Shown here one piece after another: positions 26,495 through 35,712 of a DNA stretch of 64,000 nucleotides. The stretch's first letter is position 1, and every line of letters begins with the position of its first letter. The notes under the pieces were generated by a model. The model worked only from the letters and a program-made list of their open reading frames with translations, was not told the DNA's origin and did no database searches. Origin of the DNA: Anabaena minutissima FACHB-250 (GTDB taxonomy: Bacteria > Cyanobacteriota > Cyanobacteriia > Cyanobacteriales > Nostocaceae); contig NZ_JACJRG010000035.1 of assembly GCF_014697125.1 (NCBI RefSeq), forward strand, positions 1 to 64,000. Reading direction: 5' to 3'. The translations under genes were made by a program, and so were the position numbers.

Positions 26495-29400
26495 CTATTC
26501 TAATTTTTCTACGGCTTGCTGTATAGTGATCAGACTCTTCTCCCCCTGCTCCCCCTGTACTGTCAGCGATTGATTCCCTTTCACCTCCGCAAATTTTTTG
26601 ATCAGTAGGGTCTCAATTTCATGGGCAGCTAAAGGGTGAGAAAATAAATAACCTTGACCAAATTCACATCCGAGTTGCTGTAACCGTTGGAGTTGCTGCT
26701 GTGTTTCAATACCTTCTGCCACAACTGCCAATCCCAGTTGATTGCTGAGTGTGATGATAGTTTTGACGACTTGATAATTTCTCTGCCCCTCCTCCATTTG
26801 GTTAATAAAGGAACGATCAATTTTTAAGGTGTTGGCTGGTAATCGATGCAGATAATTAAGTGATGAATATCCAGTACCAAAATCATCAATGCTGATTTGG
26901 ATTCCTAGTGTTTTTAATTGCTCCAATACGATGATTGTCTCAGTTATATTCTCAATCAGAATACTCTCAGTAATTTCTAGAGTGAGACAATTACCGTCTA
27001 AACCAACTTGAGTCAGAATTTCTTCTACATCCCTAACTAAAGTAGGTTTACAGATATCTTGAACCGAAAGATTCACACTTACCTTAAGAGCTAATTTACT
27101 ATCAAACTGAGTTTGCCAATTTCTTAGTTGTTGACAAGAGGTTTGGAGTACCCAATGATCTAGAGGGACAATCAGACCTGTTTCTTCAGCTACGGGAATA
27201 AATTCTGTAGGAGAAACAAAGCCGCGAGTCGGGTGTTGCCAGCGTACTAATGCTTCAACACCGATCAAATTATTGCTATTGAGATCAACAATTGGTTGAT
27301 AGTAAACGATAAATTCTTGTCGTTCTAGTGCTTTTCGCAGGTCACTTTCTAAATTGAGTCGTTTCAGTGCCTGGATGTGCATCTGGGTATCAAAGATTTT
27401 ATAGCAGCTTTTGCCTTGAGCCTTAGCTCGATACATGGCAAGATCAGAATCTCGCAGTAAATCTGAGGCTTGATGATAACGGGCTGTTCCTAATACTATG
27501 CCAATGCTCGTGGTGATAAATACTTCATGTCCGTTAAGCATTAATGGTGTTTGAAATTCTGCTAAAATTCGCCTGGCAACCATGACGGCTTCTTCAATGT
27601 CTTCTACGCGTTCAAGTAGAATCACAAACTCATCACCACCTAAGCGAGCAGCCAGATCCATGACGCGAATTTTGGATCTTAGCTTCTGGGCGATGATATT
27701 TAGGAGTTGATCTCCGGCTAAATGTCCCAAGCTATCATTAATGATTTTAAATCGATCCATATCGAGAAACAAAACCGCGAAATGATAGTTTTCAAGTCGC
27801 TTGGTGCGCTTAATAGCTGATTCCAATCGCTCCATGAGCAACTTACGATTAGGTAAGTTAGTTAGAGAATCATGTAGCGCGTTGTAAAGTAGTTGTGCTT
27901 CTGCATCTTTGCGTTCACTAATATCGGTGATTGTGCCAACATACCCTGTGATTTGTCCGGCAATATCGGATTCGGCTACAGCTTGTCCAAACACCCAAGT
28001 CACAGTGCCATCAGGTTTTTGAAATCGATACTCTAGCTGGAAAGGACGATGTTCTCTGGCGGCAGAATACCACTCAATAAAAACTTTGTCTTTGTCGTCG
28101 GGATGAATACCTGTCACCCATCCAAACTGAATGGCTGTTTCAGAAGTTAACCCAGCAATCTTGCACCAGCGTTCATTGACGTAAAGGCAATTTCCTTGCA
28201 CATCGGTACGAAAAATGCCCACTGGAGCGGCGGCGGCTAAAGAAGCATACCGTTGTTGACTTTGGCGGAGGTGTGCTTCTGTTTGTTGTCGTTCTGCTAG
28301 TTCAGTTTGCAGTTGTTGGTAAGCAGTAGCTTGTTGAATCGCGATCGCCATTTGGGTAGAAAGCTGTTCTAATAAAGCTGTTTCTTCGGCTTCCCACTGT
28401 CGAGGGACTTGGCTTTCAACAACATTCAGCAATCCCCACAGTTTGTGACTGTTGATAATTGGCACTAAAATTTTAGCTCTAATCTGTAAACGTTCTAGTA
28501 GTTGACGGTGACAATCGCTCATCTGTGTGGTGTGTATATCAGACACAACTCGAATTCTTTCTTGGCGATATATCTCAACCCAATTAGCTGCGAAACAAGA
28601 ATCGTGAATTTGTTTGCCCAGATAAGAAACATGACCATTGGCTACCGATTCCGCAACCACAGTCATGCTCCAGTCTGGTTGAAATTGCCAGATGTTGACA
28701 CGATCGCACTGTAAAAGCGATCGCACTTGTTTAACTGTCGTGTCAAGAATATCTTGCAGGTGCAGAGAAGACCGAATTTGGGTAGCAATAGTTGCAATTA
28801 ACTTTTCCCGTTCGGCTTTGGCCTGGAGTTTAGCTGTCCGTTCTTGGATTTGCTGCTCTAATTCGGCGTTACGATTTTGCAGCAGTTCTAATTTCTCCGT
28901 TTCTAAGCAAGATACCCGATGTTCTAAGACTCCAACTAATTGATTTAACTCTAGAGGATTGAGGACTTTCAGAATACTAGTCTGGGTAACGATACCTAAC
29001 AACTCGCCTTGCTTACCAATCACCACTAAGCGTTTGACCAAGTATTGCTGCATAATTTTTTGCACAATCCACAGCGAGTCGTGAGGACTGACTGAGAACA
29101 CGGGTGTACTCATGACAACCTGTGCTTGTAAATCCTCAAAATTCAGTTTCAAGGCTTGAAACTGGACGATATCTCGCTCTGTGACAATGCCAACTGGTAA
29201 TTGTATGAGTTTACCTTCTTTGTCTTGAAATCTTTCTTCTACAAGCACTACCGAACTTACCTGATGTTCTGCCATCAAGCGAGTGATAGCTAGCATAGAA
29301 ACACTGGGATCAGCACAAATCACTTCCGAAGTCATGACATCGGCGACGACACGGAGGTGCAGCAAGTCTATGGGGCGGGACAATTGCCGCAAGCTTTCAT

Positions 29401-29839
29401 GGGTGAGTATGCCGACGATTTGGTTCTGCTCGTCAACTAGTGGTAAGTGGCGAATCTGATATTGCTGAAGTAAATTGACGGCAAAGAACAGATCAGTAAA
29501 TGCAGATTGCTGCAAAGAAATGACTGGATGTGCCATCACCTCACCAATATTGAGATTTTCTAGCGATCGCTTTTGAGAACTGAGGCGAACTACATCTCGT
29601 TCCGTAAAAATGCCTAATAACTGATTGTCTTCTACAATCAACACGCAGCTCGAACGCGCCTCTAGGTATAAGGCGGCAAGTTCAGTATCTGCCTCTTGAG
29701 AAGATGAACATACAGCACGAATCCCACTCATTTGGGCGATCACTGCTACCACAGACGTATTTGGTGAAACTATTAGTGGGTTACGAACAATGGCAGATTC
29801 CAGATCAGCTTCTGTTAAAGCAGTCGATGATATGAACAT
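26495..29839 (-). CDS. CBS-GAF-PAS-GGDEF-EAL cyclic di-GMP signalling protein
   Basis: 1114 residues. Four CBS motifs in two pairs (about 10-300) come first, then a short coiled coil (about 305-345). A GAF domain (about 345-500, with LLQCDRVNIWQF) and a PAS domain with PAC (about 525-645) follow. The GGDEF domain has an intact ARLGGDEFVILL near 733. The EAL domain has GVEALVRWQHP near 860 and the later DDFGTGYSSL. Both catalytic motifs are complete, so it may make and degrade c-di-GMP. CBS pairs usually sense adenine nucleotides, GAF may bind a bilin or other ligand; no GAF cysteine of a clear phytochrome type was identified. Cytoplasmic, no membrane segment. Confidence 0.93.
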   Translation of the reverse strand: MFISSTALTEADLESAIVRNPLIVSPNTSVVAVIAQMSGIRAVCSSSQEADTELAALYLEARSSCVLIVEDNQLLGIFTERDVVRLSSQKRSLENLNIGEVMAHPVISLQQSAFTDLFFAVNLLQQYQIRHLPLVDEQNQIVGILTHESLRQLSRPIDLLHLRVVADVMTSEVICADPSVSMLAITRLMAEHQVSSVVLVEERFQDKEGKLIQLPVGIVTERDIVQFQALKLNFEDLQAQVVMSTPVFSVSPHDSLWIVQKIMQQYLVKRLVVIGKQGELLGIVTQTSILKVLNPLELNQLVGVLEHRVSCLETEKLELLQNRNAELEQQIQERTAKLQAKAEREKLIATIATQIRSSLHLQDILDTTVKQVRSLLQCDRVNIWQFQPDWSMTVVAESVANGHVSYLGKQIHDSCFAANWVEIYRQERIRVVSDIHTTQMSDCHRQLLERLQIRAKILVPIINSHKLWGLLNVVESQVPRQWEAEETALLEQLSTQMAIAIQQATAYQQLQTELAERQQTEAHLRQSQQRYASLAAAAPVGIFRTDVQGNCLYVNERWCKIAGLTSETAIQFGWVTGIHPDDKDKVFIEWYSAAREHRPFQLEYRFQKPDGTVTWVFGQAVAESDIAGQITGYVGTITDISERKDAEAQLLYNALHDSLTNLPNRKLLMERLESAIKRTKRLENYHFAVLFLDMDRFKIINDSLGHLAGDQLLNIIAQKLRSKIRVMDLAARLGGDEFVILLERVEDIEEAVMVARRILAEFQTPLMLNGHEVFITTSIGIVLGTARYHQASDLLRDSDLAMYRAKAQGKSCYKIFDTQMHIQALKRLNLESDLRKALERQEFIVYYQPIVDLNSNNLIGVEALVRWQHPTRGFVSPTEFIPVAEETGLIVPLDHWVLQTSCQQLRNWQTQFDSKLALKVSVNLSVQDICKPTLVRDVEEILTQVGLDGNCLTLEITESILIENITETIIVLEQLKTLGIQISIDDFGTGYSSLNYLHRLPANTLKIDRSFINQMEEGQRNYQVVKTIITLSNQLGLAVVAEGIETQQQLQRLQQLGCEFGQGYLFSHPLAAHEIETLLIKKFAEVKGNQSLTVQGEQGEKSLITIQQAVEKLE

Positions 29840-29917
29840 TCGTGCAATGGTATGTAAAATTTCTTAACTTATCATGTTTATCATGCCCATCACATCAATG
29901 TACTTAACATATCGACA

Positions 29918-30373
29918 TTAAGTAGAGAGTTCCGTTTCTTCAAAGACTTTTTTCAGGAGAGTCAAACTGTGTTCAATGTGTGATATTTGCTCTGGTGTGA
30001 GATCCTGTAAAATTTCAGCGATATGACCGCGAGTTTTTTCTTGGGATTGCTCTAACATCTGCTTTCCCTCTGGTGTTAAATTGAGAACTACTCGCCGCCG
30101 TTCTTGAGGATTGTCAGTACGTTGCACCAGCAGGCGTTGTACTAGTCGTTCGATTGTCGTTGATGCGGTAGCACAGGTGACACCAAGATGATCTGCCACC
30201 TCAGATAATGAAGCACCAGGACGACGCTTGAGAAATGCTAGCGATCGCAATTGTGGTATGGAAATAGAATCAGGACTGTGAGTTCGCATATCAGTCCGGA
30301 TAAACCGCATCAATAATGGAATCGTATCCATAACCCTGGCGGCACATTTTTGGGATTCGTTGAGGTTGGGCAT
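29918..30373 (-). CDS. MarR-family transcriptional regulator
   Basis: About 151 residues from MPNLNESQK. An upstream in-frame ATG (30394) would only add residues coded by the CATGGGG repeats. The winged helix is of MarR type: SIPQLRSLAFLKRRPGASLSEVADHLGVTCATASTTIERLVQRLLVQRTDNPQERRRVVLNLTPEG in pieces, with the DxRxxR wing. It would act as a dimeric repressor or activator. It is divergent from the desaturase/SDR gene at 30601, a usual place for a MarR target. Confidence 0.9.
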   Translation of the reverse strand: MPNLNESQKCAARVMDTIPLLMRFIRTDMRTHSPDSISIPQLRSLAFLKRRPGASLSEVADHLGVTCATASTTIERLVQRLLVQRTDNPQERRRVVLNLTPEGKQMLEQSQEKTRGHIAEILQDLTPEQISHIEHSLTLLKKVFEETELST

Positions 30374-30425
30374 GGGGCGTGGGGCATGGGGCATGGGGCA
30401 TGGGGTATGGGTTATGAGGTATGGG
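30370..30425. repeat. CATGGGG heptamer tandem repeat (STRR)
   Basis: Consecutive GGCATGGGGCATGGGGCATG-type units lie at the MarR gene's 5' end and in its upstream region. Unit number changes would alter leader length and possibly the N-terminus of the regulator. Confidence 0.75.
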
Positions 30426-30600
30426 ACATAGAGTCAATATCTTATTCTCTGCTTCTCTACTTTTCCCAGTCCCTGGTGACTGAGTTACGTCGTTCCCTGC
30501 AAAAGTGCAGTCCCCAATCCCAATCCCCAATTAATTTTAGTTTGCCTTATAACTTGCCCTTAATCTATCCTGATCAGAATATGAAAAAAGATTAAGACGA

Positions 30601-31851
30601 GTGGTGAGCAAAAAAATGCTAGAGAGCTTGACTGAAATTGCGGCCAAATTACAAGTTAATTGGGTACTGCTAAATGCTGGCTTACAGTTTACTAGTTGGG
30701 GGTTATTTTCCTTATTGTTGGCGGAAATATTCAGAGACAGTTACCATGCGTTGTGTCATAAAGTCATTTGGCTAGGTAAATGGCACAACAAGCACCATAT
30801 GGTATATCGGCGGGATTTATCGATAGTTTCCTTAAAAGCTTATCAAGAATCCCAGCTTTACCATGACATTTTAGAATCAAGTCTGCTAATAGTAGTATTA
30901 ACAATCATTGCCCTCATTGCCCAGCAAATTGGATTATGGCTGGGAGTAGTTTACGCCTGCACATTCTTGTTTGGTGCATCCCTACGATATTTCCAAGGGT
31001 CAATAGATACAGACTATAATCATCTACCAGGGCCTTTAGAGAAAAGCCCTTCAGTTTGGTGGGTGAATCGATCTTACCATTGGCGACACCATTTTGATGA
31101 TGTCAATGCTTACTACAGTGGAGTATTTTCCTTGGTAGATAAGATATTGGGAACAGGGCTTTCTTTAAAGGGTAAAACCATCGCTGTCACAGGTGCATCA
31201 GGTGCTTTAGGACAAGCGTTAACGGCAGAGTTGCTCAAGCATAATGCTAAAGTTGTGGGATTAACCACTAACCCAGATAAATTACCAACCGATAATGGTT
31301 TGAAAATAATTCCCTGGGAATTAGGTAATGAAGCAGAACTCAAAGTAACTTTAGAAAAAGTAGATATTTTGATTATCAACCACGGTGTTAATGTTTACAG
31401 CAATCGGACACCACAAGCCATTAACTCTTCATATGAAGTCAATACTTTTTCTGCTCTCAGGTTGATGGATATATTTTTGACAACAGTCACAGGGCCACAA
31501 GCAAAAGCCACTAAGGAAATCTGGGTGAATACGTCTGAGGCTGAGGTGTCGCCAGCACTGAGTCCACTTTATGAACTCAGCAAACGCACTTTAGGAAATT
31601 TAGTAACTCTTAAACGCTTGGATGGCGATTGCATAATTCGTAAATTGATTTTAGGGCCTTTTAAAAGTCAACTTAATCCTTATGGGGTGATGTCAGCACA
31701 CCAAGTAGCTCGCGCTATTTTATTTTTAGCCCGCCGTGATTTCCGTAATATTATTGTGACAATCAATCCTTTGACTTATTTACTTTTTCCTATCAAGGAA
31801 GTGAGTAGTTGGTTATACTACCGAATTTTTAGCAAGACACTTCAGAGTTAA
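30601..31851 (+). CDS. Bifunctional fatty acid hydroxylase/sterol desaturase-like and short-chain dehydrogenase fusion
   Basis: 416 residues starting at GTG (30601); the later ATG 30616 is an alternative. The N-terminal half (about 20-185) is membrane-bound and carries the His clusters HALCHK, HNKHH and HWRHH of di-iron hydroxylases. The C-terminal half (about 190-400) is an SDR with TGASGALG as nucleotide-binding motif and YELSKRT as the Y-x-x-x-K active site. Cyanobacterial proteins of this fusion are known but their substrate is not settled. It probably modifies a lipid. Divergent from the MarR gene. Confidence 0.88.
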   Translation: MVSKKMLESLTEIAAKLQVNWVLLNAGLQFTSWGLFSLLLAEIFRDSYHALCHKVIWLGKWHNKHHMVYRRDLSIVSLKAYQESQLYHDILESSLLIVVLTIIALIAQQIGLWLGVVYACTFLFGASLRYFQGSIDTDYNHLPGPLEKSPSVWWVNRSYHWRHHFDDVNAYYSGVFSLVDKILGTGLSLKGKTIAVTGASGALGQALTAELLKHNAKVVGLTTNPDKLPTDNGLKIIPWELGNEAELKVTLEKVDILIINHGVNVYSNRTPQAINSSYEVNTFSALRLMDIFLTTVTGPQAKATKEIWVNTSEAEVSPALSPLYELSKRTLGNLVTLKRLDGDCIIRKLILGPFKSQLNPYGVMSAHQVARAILFLARRDFRNIIVTINPLTYLLFPIKEVSSWLYYRIFSKTLQS

Positions 31852-32223
31852 GATACAGCAAATCTTATTTCATTTGTGAGCATGGAGAGACTTCAGAAAC
31901 CCCTGATTTAAAAAAACAGGGGTTCTGGATTGCTATAAACTCCCTGTGTCAATCCAATTGAAAATGTAAAATTAAAAAATTCCAATCAGTGGAGGCTTGT
32001 ACCCAAAATTAATTAAGTAAAAATAATTTTTCTTAATTTCTACTTGAAACTTGTAAATATATCAAAATTATGCAGCTAAAAGGCTGGTTTTGAAACAGCA
32101 AACCTAAAATCATGTAGGTATTTTTAATCAAAAAATAAGATGGATTTAAACAACTACATCAAAAATATAACTATGTTTCCTAAAACTTAATTAGTTGTAA
32201 AATTCCAACAGCAAAGGATTGAT
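31852..32223. other. Intergenic with one palindromic repeat
   Basis: 372 bp of AT-rich DNA. CAGAAACCCCTG (31894-31905) pairs with CAGGGGTTCTG (31917-31927) around an A-rich loop. The hairpin follows the SDR gene and may stop transcription, but it has no clear T-run. A relative is at 57121-57152. Nothing else gene-like is seen. Confidence 0.5.
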
Positions 32224-32724
32224 ATGCGTCTACCCATGATTGTTAGTGCAGGATTGCTACTTTCTTTAAGTGTGAATTTGCCCGTGATGTCTCAATCTAC
32301 TATAGAAGTAGCACAGTTATCATTTAGCAAGAACCTTAACTTAGAATTAAGACGATTAAAGTTTAATCGTCAGTTATGGAACAGCCAAAATATTTCTAAC
32401 TATCGCTATACATTTAGTAATGGGTGCTTTTGTATACCAGATGCTAGAGGCCCAGTAGTTATTGAAGTTCGTAATGGACAAACAATTTCTATTACTTCTG
32501 TTGCTACTAATCAACCCGTTAATTCGCAATTTTTTCAACAATACAGTACAATTCCCAAACTTTTTAATGTGATTCAGGATGCTATTCAACGTCAAGCATC
32601 TAGTTTAACTGTGCATTACAATCCTGCATATGGCTATCCTACTCAAATTAATGTTGATTACAACAGTCAAATAGCCGATGAAGAAATATATCTCACAATT
32701 GAGAATTTTGAAATAATTCAGTAG
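32224..32724 (+). CDS. DUF6174-family secreted protein
   Basis: 166 residues with a signal peptide (LPMIVSAGLLLSLSVNLPVMSQS). The mature part has NISNYRYTFSNGCFC, VVIEVRNGQTISIT and LTVHYNPAYGYPTQINVDYN, the blocks of DUF6174 proteins, which are periplasmic or lipid-anchored and of unknown function. The CFC pair may form a disulfide. Free-standing gene. Confidence 0.75.
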   Translation: MRLPMIVSAGLLLSLSVNLPVMSQSTIEVAQLSFSKNLNLELRRLKFNRQLWNSQNISNYRYTFSNGCFCIPDARGPVVIEVRNGQTISITSVATNQPVNSQFFQQYSTIPKLFNVIQDAIQRQASSLTVHYNPAYGYPTQINVDYNSQIADEEIYLTIENFEIIQ

Positions 32725-32883
32725 TCAGAAGTCAGAAATCAGGATATGATTCTGATTTCTGAACCTAATCAGCAAATTATGAAATATAAGATTATTTTTT
32801 AGCTCTTTTTTAATAATCAATGAAGATTTGTTGTACAGTATTTCCATAAAGTTAATTGGTAGAAATAGTAACTCATAAAATCT

Positions 32884-33771
32884 ATGGCTAGACCAATTCG
32901 GATTCTGTTACAAACCACGATTCACACTAATGAAGATGACTGGAGTATTTTTCGATTTTCTCTATTACAAGAATATTTAACATCTATTAAAGATGAAACA
33001 GGTAAACCATTATTTGCAGTTACAGGACGCGATCGCCTATCAGATGCAGTCGGTGATGATCCGATTTTAAGTAGTCTAGATCAATCAGATTTTGATGAAC
33101 TTTGGTTATTTGCGCTAGATGTCGGTGATGGTTTAACAGCAAAAGATATTGCTGGTATTAATGCTTTTAGAAAGCGGGGTGGGGGAATTCTCACAACACG
33201 AGATCATCAAGATATGGGTTGTTCTATGTGTGGACTAGTAGATATAGGTGATCTCCACTATTTCAACACTCAAAATCCCGATCCTGACGATTCTCGTTGG
33301 AGTCGTGATGATCCACACACTACTTATATTTCCTGGCCGAATTATCATTCGGGAGCGAATGGTGACTATCAAAAAATCATTCCTGTCGAACCTGTTCATC
33401 CGCTATTGCAAAATCCTCATTCACCTACTGGGTTGATTGAATTTTTCCCAGCCCATCCCCATGAGGGCGGTATTGGGGTTAAATCAAATTTAGATGCGCG
33501 TGTAATTGCATTAGGTCAAAGTCTAGTCACAGGGCGGACATTCAATTTAGTGGTGGCGATGGAGCATCACACAGACGCACAGGGAAAACGACTAGGGCGG
33601 GCGATCGCTAATTCTAGTTTCCATCACTTTGTTGATTACAATTGGAATATTGCCAAAGGTTGTCCTTCATTTGTAGATGAACCACCAGGAACGGGTATGA
33701 AAACCGAACCACAAGCTTTAGAAGATATCAAAACCTATGTGCGTAATGCCGCTTTGTGGTTAGCAGGGTAA
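32884..33771 (+). CDS. Unidentified conserved-looking protein, possibly ThuA/glutamine-amidotransferase-like fold
   Basis: 295 residues, no signal peptide. It starts MARPIRILLQTTIHTNEDDW. A Rossmann-like alternation (FDELWLFALDVGDGLTAKDIAGINAFRKRGGGILTTRDHQDMG in pieces) resembles the ThuA and class I amidotransferase-like folds. A nucleophile elbow is not clear; DHQDMGCSMCG holds two cysteines. There are many His and Asp residues (HHFVDYN, PHTTYISWPNYH). I do not recognise the function. The next gene, TldD, is 175 bp downstream on the same strand. Confidence 0.6.
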   Translation: MARPIRILLQTTIHTNEDDWSIFRFSLLQEYLTSIKDETGKPLFAVTGRDRLSDAVGDDPILSSLDQSDFDELWLFALDVGDGLTAKDIAGINAFRKRGGGILTTRDHQDMGCSMCGLVDIGDLHYFNTQNPDPDDSRWSRDDPHTTYISWPNYHSGANGDYQKIIPVEPVHPLLQNPHSPTGLIEFFPAHPHEGGIGVKSNLDARVIALGQSLVTGRTFNLVVAMEHHTDAQGKRLGRAIANSSFHHFVDYNWNIAKGCPSFVDEPPGTGMKTEPQALEDIKTYVRNAALWLAG

Positions 33772-33946
33772 GTCAGTTTTGCATTTTAGCTATCCCTCTT
33801 ACCCTAAACCCCTACACCCTATTTTCAAAATAGTACGGTCATTCCCCAAAATTCGGTCAAGATAGCCCTTGGGTAAATTTGCTAGAGTTAACACACCGGG
33901 ATTTTTTCAGTCAAATCTCTGATAACGCCAGTAGACGAGGCTATTC

Positions 33947-35419
33947 ATGCTTACAAGTACGCTACTTCTCTCTAATCAACTCCCCAACCTCCAATACTCT
34001 TCCACACCAGAGCGATTCGATGAAACTTGGGAAGCACCCTTAGCTACCCTTCTGGGTTTAGGACGCGCTGCTGGTGCTGACTTTATAGAATTATTTTTAG
34101 AACGCCGCAACTACATTAGTAGTTTGGCAGAAGACGATACAATTACCAGCATTTCACCTAGTCTATCTACAGGTGCGGGAGTCAGAGTATTTCGTGGCAA
34201 AGCCGACTGCTACGTCAGCACCAATGATTTATCATTTTCTGGCTTAAAAGCAGCATTAGAAAAAGGGCTATCTATCTTAGGCTTACAACTACCAATCTCT
34301 AACGCCTTCATCCCAGAAATTAACCTTGAATTATTCAGAGATTACGCCACCAAACGCGGTAAGGATGCCTGGCTACCTCTATGCAGTTCTATCCGGGAAA
34401 TGGGCGAAATCCTCCTTGATGGTACCGCCTACTTAAATCGTAAAGCCAGCCATGTGCAGTCCCGCCGTGCCAGCTATTTCCGCGATTGGCAAGAAGTATT
34501 AGTGGCAGCCAGCGATGGCACTTTTGCCCGTGATATTCGCCTAACTCAATCAGTCGGTTTTAACCTGCTGTGTGCTGACGGTGCAAATCGTACCTCCATA
34601 GGTGAACGGGCTGGTAATACCAGTGATGCCAACTTCCTGAGAACGTGGGACTATCAACAATCCGCCGAGCAAATCGCCGAATCTGCTGGGAAAATGCTCT
34701 ACGCCGATTATGTGGATTCAGGTAACTACCCCATTATCATGGCGAATCACTTTGGCGGTGTAATTTTTCATGAAGCCTGCGGTCACCTACTAGAAACTAC
34801 CCAAATCGAGCGCAAAACGTCACCCTTTGCCGATAAAAAAGGCGAAAAAATTGCCCACGAAAGTCTGACAGCTTGGGATGAAGGACGAGCAGATAATGCT
34901 TTCGGGACAATCGACATGGATGACGAAGGTATGCCAGCTCAAAGAACCCTATTAATTGAAAAAGGTGTTCTTAAGAACTTCCTAGCCGATAGAACTGGTT
35001 CTTGGCGTACTTCCCACCCCAGAACAGGTAGTGGTCGCCGTCAAAATTATACCTTCGCTGCTGCTAGCCGGATGCGTAATACTTATATCGCTCCCGGTGA
35101 CTACAAGGTAGAAGATTTATTTGCCTCTGTAGATAAAGGTATTTACTGCAAAAAGATGGGCGGTGGTAGTGTTGGGGCTACTGGTCAATTTAACTTTAGT
35201 GTGGATGAAGCCTATTTGATTGAAAATGGCAAAATTACCAAGCCACTCAAGGGTGCTACCCTCATTGGTGAAGCCAAGGAAATTATGAACAAAATTTCCA
35301 TGTGTTCCCAAGATTTGGAAATTGCCCCTGGGTTCTGTGGTTCTGTCAGTGGTAGTATCTACACCACAGTAGGACAACCCCACATCAAAGTTGATTCTAT
35401 TACCGTCGGGGGACGCTAA
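33947..35419 (+). CDS. tldD: TldD metalloprotease subunit
   Basis: 490 residues. It contains the TldD zinc motif HEACGH (residues 275-280) in GGVIFHEACGHLLETT, and the later GGGSVGATGQFNFSVDEAYLIENG core. TldD with TldE forms a heterodimer that degrades unfolded or linear peptides and trims some RiPP precursors. Its partner TldE lies 293 bp downstream. The separation holds a hairpin repeat, so co-transcription is possible but not certain. Confidence 0.93.
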   Translation: MLTSTLLLSNQLPNLQYSSTPERFDETWEAPLATLLGLGRAAGADFIELFLERRNYISSLAEDDTITSISPSLSTGAGVRVFRGKADCYVSTNDLSFSGLKAALEKGLSILGLQLPISNAFIPEINLELFRDYATKRGKDAWLPLCSSIREMGEILLDGTAYLNRKASHVQSRRASYFRDWQEVLVAASDGTFARDIRLTQSVGFNLLCADGANRTSIGERAGNTSDANFLRTWDYQQSAEQIAESAGKMLYADYVDSGNYPIIMANHFGGVIFHEACGHLLETTQIERKTSPFADKKGEKIAHESLTAWDEGRADNAFGTIDMDDEGMPAQRTLLIEKGVLKNFLADRTGSWRTSHPRTGSGRRQNYTFAAASRMRNTYIAPGDYKVEDLFASVDKGIYCKKMGGGSVGATGQFNFSVDEAYLIENGKITKPLKGATLIGEAKEIMNKISMCSQDLEIAPGFCGSVSGSIYTTVGQPHIKVDSITVGGR

Positions 35420-35454
35420 AGAATTTTAGATTTGCAATTTGTTCGTAGTCCAAT

Positions 35455-35620
35455 ATTTGTAGGGTGCGTTAACAGAGTAACGCACCAATTAGGGAACACC
35501 AAAAAATAAATTATCCGCAATTGATGGTTGGGTAGGGTGCGTCAGTATGAATAATTTCTGAGTATAGTTAGGTTCTATCGCACTGACGCACCCTACCGTT
35601 TGGATATTTTTTTATCTGGA
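35455..35620. repeat. TAGGGTGCGT hairpin repeat between tldD and tldE
   Basis: GGTAGGGTGCGTCAGT (35531-35546) is exactly inverted as ACTGACGCACCCTACC (35582-35597), giving a 16-bp stem with a 35-base loop. A smaller partial copy (GTAGGGTGCGTTA...TAACGCACC) lies at 35459-35486. The AAAAAATAAATTAT lead-in at about 35500-35513 recurs near 37888-37901 with a TAGGGTG follow-up, so this is a dispersed, MITE-like family. Confidence 0.75.
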
Positions 35621-35712
35621 AGTCCCTTATTGATCTGAATCATGATGCGTTACGGCTTGCGCATAAAACACCCTACTACCGACAAACTTATCAATTTGAA
35701 TTTTGAATTTTT

